DNA from: Psychromonas sp. SA13A | Lineage (GTDB): Bacteria > Pseudomonadota > Gammaproteobacteria > Enterobacterales > Psychromonadaceae | Assembly (NCBI RefSeq): GCF_011378715.1 | Contig: NZ_WTKU01000004.1 | Coordinates: 182,224 to 246,223, forward strand | DNA: 64,000 bases | Direction: 5' to 3' | Shown here: positions 47,912 to 56,331 of the stretch, one piece after another | How positions within the stretch are numbered: the first letter of the stretch is position 1 | Layout: the number at the start of each line of letters is the position of its first letter | The notes under the pieces: model-generated | What the model was told of the DNA's origin: nothing | Database searches by the model: none | Seen by the model: only the letters and a program-made list of their open reading frames with translations | Made by a program: the position numbers and the translations under genes

Positions 47912-48829
47912 ATGTCAAGAAAAGCACTGTTACTGTCATTCTGCAGCATCATTTCAACTGTTAGCTGGGCGGACGTGAAATCAGTAGATGAAGCCTCTGT
48001 GAATGAAATACAAGAGCAATCATTGGCTGCCGTCGCATCAAAAACCAATAATACCGCAACCCCTAGCTTTTCTGAAAAAGCCTTGGTCGAACGCTATATT
48101 CTTGATGAGCTAAAAGCCACTCGACATGATTTACAAGATTTAGAACGTCGCCTCACCATTGAAATTACCGATAGAGAATTAAATGTTGCTGATAAATCAT
48201 TAAGTTATGCAGAACAAACTGTTAACTTTTTCTTCTATGTTATTGCTGGTGTCGCATCATTAGTTGCATTATTTGGTTGGAAATCATTACATGAGATCCG
48301 CGTTAACACCACCAAGAAAGCAAATACTCAAATTAAAATGATTGCAGAATCTTATGAAGAAAAGTTTCAACGATTAGAGAAAGAGTTACGCAGAAAAACA
48401 TTACGCATTGCAGATAACCACATTGAAATTGAAAAAATAAATGAAATACACAATCTATGGTTACGTGCTCAAAAAAGCCAAACGCCTGAGCAAAAAATGT
48501 CAGCCTATGATGCGATTTTAAAAATCAGACCCGGTGACTTAGAAGCGCTTACCTCTAAAGCCGATGCAGCAATGGAAATGAAAGAGTTCCATTGGGCATT
48601 AAGTATTTGTAACCGAGTGTTAGACATGGATGATAAAAACCAAGATGCATTTTACCAACGAGCCTGTGCCTATGCTTGTTTAGGAGTTGAAGATCAAGCA
48701 ATCAGCGATTTAGAAAAAGCCATAGAGGGCCGCTCCGCACTAAGAGAATTAGCAGCCGAGGAAGATGACTTTGAGAATTTACGTGGCAACGACAAGTTTG
48801 ATGCTCTATTAACAAGTTCTGACGCATAA
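47912..48829 (+). CDS. TPR-containing membrane-anchored protein
   Basis: 305 aa with ribosome site AAAGGAA. A signal-like N-terminus (~1-20) is followed by a coiled segment, a membrane helix at ~105-125 (VNFFFYVIAGVASLVALFGW), a charged coiled coil (~130-185) and TPR-type helices from ~190 to 285 (DAILKIRPGDLEALTSKADA, then CNRVLDMDDKNQDAFYQRA). TPR domains mediate protein contacts. No partner is evident and I do not recognise the family. Confidence 0.75.
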   Translation: MSRKALLLSFCSIISTVSWADVKSVDEASVNEIQEQSLAAVASKTNNTATPSFSEKALVERYILDELKATRHDLQDLERRLTIEITDRELNVADKSLSYAEQTVNFFFYVIAGVASLVALFGWKSLHEIRVNTTKKANTQIKMIAESYEEKFQRLEKELRRKTLRIADNHIEIEKINEIHNLWLRAQKSQTPEQKMSAYDAILKIRPGDLEALTSKADAAMEMKEFHWALSICNRVLDMDDKNQDAFYQRACAYACLGVEDQAISDLEKAIEGRSALRELAAEEDDFENLRGNDKFDALLTSSDA

Positions 48830-49133
48830 CAATCAAAATAATACAACGAAACGAAAAACAGGCTGATTAGATACATTTATTCAGCCTGATTTAGTGTTAT
48901 CGCTTTAGGTTATCCGTGAATAACACAAATCGATATCTTCAGTTTACCAACCGCAACCATAAAGCGGTTAATAGATGGCACAACGTTGCTAATAGGTAAC
49001 TACTAAGTAAATTCAGCCACACCAATGCACCTCGACATTCAGACTACCAAAACCGTTTCATTTAAGCGTAAAAAATAAGTATTCAGCGTTCTATTTGTTA
49101 TACTGCGCGCGATTTTTCAGATAGGAATAAAAC
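48830..49133. other. Spacer with a terminator-like hairpin
   Basis: CAGGCTGA and TCAGCCTG (48859-48888) form an 8-bp stem with a 14-base loop after the TPR gene. It is followed by ATTTAGTG, so the T-run is weak. Nothing else recognised. Confidence 0.5.
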
Positions 49134-49934
49134 ATGATCATTAATAAAGAATGGCGCGTATTAACAGTGGGTGACGGTGATCTATCATTTTCTGCCTCAT
49201 TATTAACACACCACCAGCCATCAAGTTTAACGGCCACCGTATTTGATGATAGCGAGATCTTATTAGCAAAATATACGGTCAATGATTATGACACTCTATT
49301 ACAACAAAAATGCCCTGTTTTATGTGGCTTCGATGTGATGGATCCAAGCTCATGGAGCACACTAAAAAAGCATCATTTTGATGTGGTTATTTTTCAATTC
49401 CCGCTTATCCCTGCTTTTAAATCGCATCAAGAATTCCAAGAAAAGTGTAAAGAAGTACATATCAATACGTTAAATCGTCAATTATTACGGACGTTTTTGA
49501 TTCATTCTTTTGAACATTTTTTAGATCCTAATGGTGCTCGTTTATGCTACATAACCTCTAAAGATGTAAAACCCTATAAAGAGTGGAACATCGAGAACGC
49601 ATTGCACAGAAATACTGATATTGAATACTTAGGCTGGCATAACTTCGACATTGATGCATTCCCAGGTTATAAAGTGCGTAATGTGGACCGAGATAAACAT
49701 GTTAAAGATACTAAAGGCATTACTTATGTCTGGAGTGATAATAAGCAACACCCTTTAAAACAAGAACTAAGTGCAGCGGTATATAAAGGTGAAGCCTATT
49801 GCGAATTGTGTGCAACAGGCCCTTATAATAATACGGAAGATAAACTGCGCCATAACCAGACCAGAAAACACCTCAACATGCTCAATTACGAAGCATTGTG
49901 GCAGTTACTGTTAGACCGAGAAAACGAAATATAG
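49134..49934 (+). CDS. Bmt5-like (DUF2431) methyltransferase with C-terminal zinc finger
   Basis: 266 aa with ribosome site AGGAATAAAAC. The N-terminal SAM-binding segment (VLTVGDGDLSFSASLL, residues 8-23) and the following DDSEILLAKY match the DUF2431 domain of eukaryotic Bmt5, which methylates N3 of a uridine in large-subunit rRNA. The C-terminal tail has Cys223-x2-Cys226-x13-His240-x5-His246, the pattern of a matrin/U1-type C2H2 zinc finger. Together this suggests an RNA methyltransferase, with the substrate unknown. Monocistronic. Confidence 0.8.
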   Translation: MIINKEWRVLTVGDGDLSFSASLLTHHQPSSLTATVFDDSEILLAKYTVNDYDTLLQQKCPVLCGFDVMDPSSWSTLKKHHFDVVIFQFPLIPAFKSHQEFQEKCKEVHINTLNRQLLRTFLIHSFEHFLDPNGARLCYITSKDVKPYKEWNIENALHRNTDIEYLGWHNFDIDAFPGYKVRNVDRDKHVKDTKGITYVWSDNKQHPLKQELSAAVYKGEAYCELCATGPYNNTEDKLRHNQTRKHLNMLNYEALWQLLLDRENEI

Positions 49935-49948
49935 CCATAAAGACACAA

Positions 49949-50109
49949 GCAACCACGAAGCCGCTCCGCTGAACAGAGAGCACGAAGAAAGGCTAAAACA
50001 GCAAAGATAAGATAAAACCCTAAGACAATAAATGTATAAAGATTGAGTTTGTTAATTACTCATAACGGTTTTGATCTTACCTTCTCCACCCTTCGTGCCT
50101 TCGTAGTTA
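49949..50109. repeat. CACGAAG-type repeat, array B copy 1
   Basis: Starts 15 bp after the methyltransferase stop, with left end GCAACCACGAAGCCGCTCCG. The right end TTCGTGCCTTCGTAGTT has one change. Its interior (ACAATAAATGTATAAAGATTG onward) is shared with copies 2 and 3. Confidence 0.9.
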
Positions 50110-50139
50110 ACAGCTTTTGATTTTGATCTTAAAACCAAA

Positions 50140-50281
50140 GCAACCACGAAGCCGCTCCGCTGCACAGAGCACACGAAGAAAAGATAAACCCCTAAGACAA
50201 TTAATGTATAAAGATTGAGTTTGTTAATTACTCATAAAGGTTTTAATCTTACCTTCTTCACCCTCCGTGCCTTCGTGGTTA
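50140..50281. repeat. CACGAAG-type repeat, array B copy 2
   Basis: Interior almost identical to copy 3, unlike array A whose copies share mainly the ends. This indicates recent tandem duplication. Confidence 0.9.
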
Positions 50282-50311
50282 ACAGCTTTTTATTTTGATC
50301 TTAAAACCAAA

Positions 50312-50453
50312 GCAACCACGAAGCCACTGCGCTGCACAGAGCACACGAAGAAAAGATAAAACCCTAAGACAATTAATGTATAAAGATTGAGTTTGTTAAT
50401 TACTCATAAAGGTTTTGATCTTACCTTCTTCACCCTTCGTGCCTTCGTGGTTA
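50312..50453. repeat. CACGAAG-type repeat, array B copy 3
   Basis: Ends at CTTCGTGGTT, ~80 bp before the end of the DUF1244 gene. Confidence 0.9.
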
Positions 50454-50536
50454 AACGCTTTTTGCTTTTGATTTTAATTTTGACCTTACCCTTTTAACCC
50501 CTTAGAGGTTAACCGCTTTGGGCTTAACTTAAAAAC

Positions 50537-50836
50537 CTACTTTTTAGCGTTTAAAGCTTCAAACTTAGCCATTTGCTCAGGTGTCGCTGGTAATTGATGA
50601 TTAGCCTTCCATTCACTGTATGGCATTCCGTAGATATGCTCACGAGCTTGATCGTCAGTCATCTCAATATCGCGCTCTTTAGCTTCAGCTAACATCCATT
50701 TAGACAAACAATTACGACAAAAACCAGACGTATTCATCAACTCAATATTTTGTACATCTTTACGGCTATCTAAATGTGCTAATAAACGACGAAATGCTGC
50801 TGCTTCTAATTCAACTTGCTGTGCTTTAGTGGTCAT
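50537..50836 (-). CDS. DUF1244 family protein
   Basis: 99 aa, the family's usual length. The conserved centre ELMNTSGFCRNCLSKWM with a C-x2-C pair and the downstream HIYGMPYSEWKANHQ are DUF1244 hallmarks. Small soluble protein. The Cys pair suggests a metal or redox role, but the function is unknown. Confidence 0.9.
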   Translation of the reverse strand: MTTKAQQVELEAAAFRRLLAHLDSRKDVQNIELMNTSGFCRNCLSKWMLAEAKERDIEMTDDQAREHIYGMPYSEWKANHQLPATPEQMAKFEALNAKK

Positions 50837-50928
50837 ATGAGGGTTATCCTGTAGTCATATTATTTAATAAAAAGTTAGCGCTTAATATACTGACTTAGGT
50901 GCAGAGATCAACGCAATGCAGAAAATAA

Positions 50929-50965
50929 AAAACCGCCATTTTATTTAACAAAAATGGCGGTTTTT
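50929..50965 (-). terminator. Terminator of the second sodium:alanine symporter
   Basis: AAAACCGCCATTTT and AAAATGGCGGTTTTT, a 14-bp stem with an 8-base loop and T-runs on both strands. It lies 56 bp after the symporter stop. Confidence 0.9.
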
Positions 50966-51020
50966 CGATTCAATTGATTGAACCTAAGTTAGCTATGCTC
51001 GATAGGTTAATCTATCAAGA

Positions 51021-52514
51021 TTACTTATTTTGGTTCTTTGAAAATCTATTTTCCCAAAAAGTCGCATCTTTAATACCTAGTTTCAGCGGATCAAACGTGT
51101 ACGATTCTGGTTGTAGCTTATGTTGTTGCTCGTAATCTTTTAACGCTTTAATAGCAGGTCTGCCCATAAAGAAGATAATTAATAGGCCTGAGATATTCAA
51201 CCATGCCATTAGACCAACGCCAACATCACCTAAACCCCATGCAAGATTAGCCGTTTTCACCGTACCGTAAAAAGTTGCAGAAATTAAAGCCACTTTTAAT
51301 AGGAAAGTAAAATCAGGTAATTTTAATGTACGACGAAGGTAAGCCACATTCGTTTCAGCAATATAGTAGTAAGCCAAAATAGTAGTGAAAGAGAAAAAGA
51401 ACAACGCAAAGGCAATAAACGGTTTACCAATACCCGGTAAAACACGCTCAACGGCCAATTGTGTAAATCCAGGGCCATTAGCGGCTATTTCCGTTGAAAC
51501 ATTTTGTATTAAGAACGTATCGCCTATGCCATGTACGTTATAAGCGCCCGTAATTAAAATAACAAATGCAGTAGCTGAACAAACCAATAACGTATCAATG
51601 TATACAGAAAAAGCTTGTACTAAACCTTGCTGTGCAGGATGCTCAACTTCAGCAGCAGCGGCAGCATGTGGGCCCGTACCTTGACCAGCTTCATTAGAGT
51701 AAACACCACGTTTAACACCCCAACCAATAGCTGCACCAACACCCGCCATTGGGCTGAATGCATCACCAATAATCATCATAAATACATCAGGTAATTGAGA
51801 GATGTTTAACGCAATAATAACAAAGACGACTAATACGTAAGCTAATGCCATAAATGGCACAACAACTTGAGTAAAGTTAGCGATACGTTTAACACCACCA
51901 AAAATAATAAAACCAAGCATCAAAACAATGCCCATACCGGTCATTATTTTAGCTTCACTGAAAACGCCTAAACCGGTTTCAATCATCGTGCCAGTACCAA
52001 ATGCGACTTCGACACCATTGCCGATGCTGTTAGACTGGATGCCCGGTAATAGAAAACCACAAGCTGCGATCGTTGCGATAGCAAAAATGACTGCATACCA
52101 GCGCTGTCCCGTCACTTTTTCAAGGTAATAAGCTGGACCACCACGATATTGACCGTCATCTACTTCTTTGTAGATTTGCGCTAACGTTGATTCAATATAT
52201 GCAGTCGCAGCCCCTAAGAAAGCAACCACCCACATCCAAAACACCGCGCCAGGGCCACCAAAGCCAATCGCCGCTGCAACACCCGCAATATTACCCGTAC
52301 CAACACGACCAGATAATGAAACAGATAATGCTTGGAAAGATGAAATTCCCTTTGCAGAGGTTTTTCCTGATAACAATAGCGTGTACATTTCTTTAAAGAA
52401 ACGAACTTGCACAAATCGAGTTTGAATTGAATAAAATAATCCCGCCGCTAAACATAAATAAATGAGCGCAGGGCTCCATATAATACCGTTCAAAAAATCT
52501 ACTACTTCCTGCAT
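51021..52514 (-). CDS. Sodium:alanine (AGCS-family) symporter, second copy
   Basis: 497 aa, ~11 membrane helices, no signal-like extension. Family motifs: LSVSLSGRVGTGNIAGVA (~65-82), FGGPGAVFWMW and YSNEAGQGTGPHAAAAA (~270-286). The GQGT variant and the N-terminus IWSPALIYLCLAAGLFYSI fit the DagA/AlsT-like branch. Imports alanine or glycine with Na+. It belongs to a different subgroup from the protein at 27960. Confidence 0.92.
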   Translation of the reverse strand: MQEVVDFLNGIIWSPALIYLCLAAGLFYSIQTRFVQVRFFKEMYTLLLSGKTSAKGISSFQALSVSLSGRVGTGNIAGVAAAIGFGGPGAVFWMWVVAFLGAATAYIESTLAQIYKEVDDGQYRGGPAYYLEKVTGQRWYAVIFAIATIAACGFLLPGIQSNSIGNGVEVAFGTGTMIETGLGVFSEAKIMTGMGIVLMLGFIIFGGVKRIANFTQVVVPFMALAYVLVVFVIIALNISQLPDVFMMIIGDAFSPMAGVGAAIGWGVKRGVYSNEAGQGTGPHAAAAAEVEHPAQQGLVQAFSVYIDTLLVCSATAFVILITGAYNVHGIGDTFLIQNVSTEIAANGPGFTQLAVERVLPGIGKPFIAFALFFFSFTTILAYYYIAETNVAYLRRTLKLPDFTFLLKVALISATFYGTVKTANLAWGLGDVGVGLMAWLNISGLLIIFFMGRPAIKALKDYEQQHKLQPESYTFDPLKLGIKDATFWENRFSKNQNK

Positions 52515-52830
52515 ATATTTTCCTTAATTTTATTTAATAGCATCAGATACTTACATCAAATTATGTAAACAAGATGTTAATTAGGCGAAACAAAATATCA
52601 CTACAAAAACAAAAGTAAATAGCCAAATTTTATAAAATATATAGCCAGAGTGAATAAATATGCAAAAAAACCAATAAATAGTTCAAATACAAAATAACGA
52701 TTTGTGTGATTAATAACAAAGAGATATGGGTAAGGTCGATACAGGAGAGGCTAGAAAAAATTTTCAGGGGAAAAGTAATCATACAATAATCAAAAAATAA
52801 CCATTGTATGATTTGAAATAAAGTGAGCGT
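52515..52830. other. Spacer with an 11-bp inverted repeat
   Basis: AATCATACAAT and ATTGTATGATT (52777-52813) with a 15-base loop lie after yajD, on the promoter side of the symporter. It may be the yajD terminator, but the T-run is weak. Confidence 0.5.
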
Positions 52831-53163
52831 TTATTTGTTCATTTTGGAGAGTAGATCAGCAAATGGGTTATAAGTTGCTGTTGCTACATTTTCATCGCCC
52901 GCTTCCACATGACTACCGTATAAATCTGCCTGAGTATATTTATCGTGCTCATGGTCATGACAGTAAATACACAACAATTCCCAGTTACTGCCATCAGCAG
53001 GATTGTTACTGTGATCGTGGTCCATATGGTGTACCGTCAACTCTTTAAGATTTGAATACACAAACTCGCGAGTACACTTCCCACAAACCCAGGGAAACAA
53101 CTTTAATGCTTTATCACGATAATCGTGTTCTAAACTTTTATAATTACTTGGAATATAAGCCAT
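52831..53163 (-). CDS. yajD: YajD-family HNH nuclease-like protein
   Basis: 110 aa with the ATG at 53163 behind AGAGG. HNH landmarks: CGKCTREF (zinc Cys pair), LTVHHMDHDHSNNP (catalytic His region) and WELLCIYCHDHEH (second Cys pair and final His). E. coli YajD is of similar length. The function is unknown beyond the predicted DNA-nuclease fold. Confidence 0.92.
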   Translation of the reverse strand: MAYIPSNYKSLEHDYRDKALKLFPWVCGKCTREFVYSNLKELTVHHMDHDHSNNPADGSNWELLCIYCHDHEHDKYTQADLYGSHVEAGDENVATATYNPFADLLSKMNK

Positions 53164-53364
53164 CACTACCTCTTGCTATCAGTTTCAGCGCTATCATATG
53201 TTTTCATCACCCTATTGTGAACTAATTCGCACTAAAAAAGCGTTACTAATGCACTAAAAGTTGCACCATCTTTTCATTTAAGTAAACATTAATTTCAAGT
53301 TGCTGTAAGCTGACACGCTATAAGCTTCATACTCAATCACGCGATATAAATAAGATAATGACAC

Positions 53365-53721
53365 ATGCAAACAAATGACCCTTTATACGGCATCAAATTA
53401 GCTCAAATACTCACTGATTTACAGACTAAACATTCCTGGAAAGAGATGGGTGACAAATTAGGGATAAAATGCTTTTTAAATAACCCGACTCAAAAATCTT
53501 GCCTTAAATTTTTACGTCAAACACCTTGGGCGAGAAGCCGTGTTGAGATTTTATATTTAAAAACCTTTTGCAGTAAACATCCTGAAACGTCTAAGCTAAT
53601 ACGCAGTATCTTAGCGACACAAGATAAAAAGCAACAAGAACCCGCGCCAAAAGAAGTGAAAAAGCCATCAGTGATAAAAAGTAATGATGGATTTGAATGG
53701 GCAAAAATTAACAACAAATAA
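53365..53721 (+). CDS. VF530-family (DUF2132) DNA-binding protein
   Basis: 118 aa. The first 70 residues match the VF530 domain: DPLYGIKLAQILTDLQ, then GIKCFLNNPTQKSCLKFLR and TPWARSRVEILYL. A Lys/Pro-rich tail (~85-118) follows. The fold was described as DNA-binding in Vibrio; its biological role is unknown. There is no strong ribosome site just before the ATG, so the start is chosen by domain alignment. Confidence 0.85.
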   Translation: MQTNDPLYGIKLAQILTDLQTKHSWKEMGDKLGIKCFLNNPTQKSCLKFLRQTPWARSRVEILYLKTFCSKHPETSKLIRSILATQDKKQQEPAPKEVKKPSVIKSNDGFEWAKINNK

Positions 53722-53796
53722 GCGGTGATGATTGTAACTAATCTGTGTTACTATCGCGCGCCTAAAATAACCACAAGTCTAAACTAGGAATAGCTC

Positions 53797-54159
53797 ATGA
53801 CCCAACAAAAAAAGTTCGATTACACAATCAAACAGGACGCTAATACCTGGAGTGCAGAAATCACCCGTCGTGTTAGTGCTCGTAGAAGCAGTGTTTCAAA
53901 ACAACAAGATGGTTTTGCAACTGAAGCCTTAGCCATTGAATGGGCAACGGCTGAGTTAGCTGGCTTTTTAGAAAAACAAAAGCAAGCCAACGCACGTAAA
54001 TCAGAACGTCGTTCAGAACGTAATGCACAAGCAGAAAAAGCAGCAGCCGCTAAAGAAGCAGCAAATGAAAAATTCTTAGCAAAAAGAGAAGAAGCTCGTG
54101 CACGCGCACTAGAAGCTGACGATGATGAAGAATTAGACTACGATTACGACGAAGAATAA
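53797..54159 (+). CDS. DUF3622 family protein
   Basis: 120 aa. The N-terminal ~60 residues (FDYTIKQDANTWSAEITRR, then SVSKQQDGFATEALAIEWA) match the small DUF3622 family of marine gammaproteobacteria. The rest is an Ala/Glu/Arg-rich helix ending in an acidic Asp/Glu/Tyr tail. Cytoplasmic and probably nucleic-acid or ribosome associated, but this is a guess. Ends in a clear terminator. Confidence 0.82.
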   Translation: MTQQKKFDYTIKQDANTWSAEITRRVSARRSSVSKQQDGFATEALAIEWATAELAGFLEKQKQANARKSERRSERNAQAEKAAAAKEAANEKFLAKREEARARALEADDDEELDYDYDEE

Positions 54160-54202
54160 TACTGACTTCAGACACTGCTATCCCATAGCATTGTCACTCC
54201 TT

Positions 54203-54238
54203 AAAGGGCTAACAGGCAGAAACCAGTTAGCCCTTTTT
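54203..54238 (+). terminator. Terminator of the DUF3622 gene
   Basis: AAAGGGCTAAC and GTTAGCCCTTTTT pair across a 12-base loop, with a T-run, 44 bp after the stop. Confidence 0.92.
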
Positions 54239-54414
54239 GTTTGCAACGATACAACCAACTTAAACCCGCAACGCCTTCACTCCAAAGCACATAGAACGAG
54301 ATTAATGGTAGCGTTTTCAATACTTTGTATTAATGGGCAATTAATCCGTAGTGAGCTCACAGCTCAATATCCAACACAGCAACAACAAAGCCATCACTCT
54401 CTGTGGACGATCAT

Positions 54415-54668
54415 CCCCACCGTAAAGTTTTCCCAAGTCATCTATTGCTTTTAGCAAAGCCAAACAGAACGTTTGGCTTAAGCTCATTCAGCACATGGAT
54501 GTGCTGTATGAGCTGGTGCGTTAAAAAAGGGATTGATTACTTGGATCAAAAAATGACTCGGTGTCAGTCTCTTTGCCGCCTTTCTCTTCTGATAAGAGAA
54601 GGACGTGTCGCCGACAGGGCGAAAACACTGATAATAATGATCAAACCGACCCGACGACCGCAAACGAG
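54415..54668. repeat. Hairpin-rich repeat R1
   Basis: First of five ~254-bp units. It runs from CCCCACCGTAAAGTTTTCCC to GACGACCGCAAACGAG. Hairpins: P1 AAGCCAAAC/GTTTGGCTT (54457-54479), P2 AGCTCAT-t-CAGCACAT/ATGTGCTG-t-ATGAGCT (54481-54514), P3 TTTCTCTT/AAGAGAAG (54581-54601) and P4 TCGCC/GGCGA. Short frames here are byproducts. The unit is not recognised as a known element. Confidence 0.92.
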
Positions 54669-54789
54669 TTAAATTTCCATAATAAACTTAAAGCAAAAAA
54701 CAATGCCGATACAATTTATTTACAGAAGCTTATCAATTAATTAATCCATTTAAATTAACAAACTAGGCCAATCAACGTGGCTACAACAA

Positions 54790-55042
54790 CCCCACCGTAA
54801 AGTTTTCCCAAGCTAAATCGACATTTTAGCAATCGCAAACAGGACGTTTGCGATAATGTCAGAATGGCCACGGACGGCCATCCTGACATGGTGCGTATAA
54901 AATGCCGGTTTAGATTGGATAAGAAAACGACTCGGTGTCAGTCTCTTTGCCGCCTTTCTCTTCTGATAAGAGAAAGACGTGTCGCCGACAGGGCGAAACC
55001 ACTGCTAATAAAGATCAAACCGACCCGACGAGCGCAGACGAA
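54790..55042. repeat. Hairpin-rich repeat R2 (stem variant)
   Basis: Same unit, but both arms of P1 are changed together (ATCGCAAAC/GTTTGCGAT, 54832-54854), as are both arms of P2 (TGTCAG-a-ATGGCC/GGCCAT-c-CTGACA, 54857-54888). The one-base internal mismatch of P2 is in the same place as in the other copies. P3 and P4 are unchanged. Confidence 0.92.
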
Positions 55043-55212
55043 CCACAAAACCTAAATCAAACTGAAGCTAAATAACCACCAGCTATGCCGAGCACAGACG
55101 AGTCCATCAAAAGCAAACTCAAGCAATGTAAATGCAGTTACTTGCAAAAGCCTATCAATTAATCAATCCATTTCAATTAACAAACTAGGTCAATCAACGT
55201 GGCTGCGACAAC

Positions 55213-55465
55213 CCCACCGTAAAGTTTTACCAAGTCATCGATTCCTTTTAGCAAAGCCAAACAGGAGGTTTGGCTTAAGCTCATTCAGCACATGGATGTG
55301 CTGTATGAGCTGATGCGTTAAAAAAGGAATTGATTACTTGGAACAGAAAACGCCTCGGTGTCAGTCTCTTTGCCGCCTTTCTCTTCTGATAAGAGAAAGA
55401 CGTGTCGCCGACAGGGCGAAACCACTGCTAATAAATATCAAACGGCCACAACAAGCGCAGACGCG
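55213..55465. repeat. Hairpin-rich repeat R3
   Basis: Same as R1 with loop AGGAG in P1. The ~70 bp before it (AACAAACTAGGTCAATCAACG onward, in part) are nearly identical to those before R2, so unit and flank were duplicated together. Confidence 0.92.
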
Positions 55466-55574
55466 CTATAACTCAAAGCACTTATTGTTAGCCTTTGATT
55501 TTAAATAAAAAAAGATCACCAACTTTTAATTCAATGTAGCCTCAACAAAGCCATAACCCATTGTGGACGAACAA

Positions 55575-55828
55575 TCCCACCGTAAAGTTTTCCCAAGTCA
55601 TCGATTCCTTTTAACAAAGCCAAACAGGACGTTTGGCTTAAGCTCATTCAGCACATGGATGTGCTGTATGAGCTGCTGCGTTAAAAAAGGGATTGATTAC
55701 TTGGATCAGAAAACGACTCGGTGTCAGTTTCTTTGCATACTTTCTTTTCTGATAAAAGAAAGTAGTGTCGCCGACAGGGCGAAATTACTGTTAATAACAA
55801 TCAAATCGGCCCGACGAGCGCAGACGAG
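55575..55828. repeat. Hairpin-rich repeat R4 (P3 variant)
   Basis: P1 and P2 as in R1. P3 reads ACTTTCTTTT/AAAAGAAAGT (55739-55763): the C-to-T change on one arm is matched by G-to-A on the other, and the stem gains a base pair. Confidence 0.92.
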
Positions 55829-55937
55829 TTATAACTCAAAGCATTCATTACTAGTCTTTCATTTTAAATCAAGAAAGATCACCAATATTGAGTTCAATAC
55901 GGTCATCAAAAAAACATCACTCTCTGTGGACGATCAA

Positions 55938-56190
55938 CCCCACCATAAAGTTTTCCCAAGTCATCGATTTCTTTTAGCAAAGCCAAACAGGACGTTTGGC
56001 TTAAGCTCATTCAGCACATGGATGTGCTGTATGAGCTGGTGCGTTAAAAAAGGATTGATTACTTGGATCAGAAAACGACTCGGTGTCAGTCTCTTTGCCG
56101 CCTTTCTCTTCTGATAAGAGAAAGACGTGTCGCCGACAGGGCGAAACCACTGCTAATAAAGATCAAGCAGCCACAACGAGCGCAGACGAG
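55938..56190. repeat. Hairpin-rich repeat R5
   Basis: Same as R1 in P1-P4. Its end is ~95 bp before the terminator of the CstA-family gene. The flank before it resembles those before R1 and R4 (TCACTCTCTGTGGACGATCA). Confidence 0.92.
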
Positions 56191-56283
56191 CTCATCAAAA
56201 AGCACCACCAGCCCAACACAACCAAAAAAAATAGCTTCGCAAAACACACGTATCAAACCACACTAAAATAAAACACCAGATAC

Positions 56284-56310
56284 AAAAAAGCCCTCGTTTA
56301 AAGAGGGCTT
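56284..56310 (-). terminator. Terminator of the CstA-family gene
   Basis: AAGCCCTC-tttaaac-GAGGGCTT followed by TTTT on the minus strand, 22 bp after the stop. Confidence 0.92.
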
Positions 56311-56331
56311 AGCACATCAGTTAAGAGGGAT

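Noticed and set aside
54191..56271. Five open frames of 62-183 codons across the R1-R5 region
   Set aside because: They exist only because the repeat unit lacks stops in one frame. Their products are repeats of each other, change frame between copies, and lack ribosome sites. The compensatory changes preserve hairpins, not protein.
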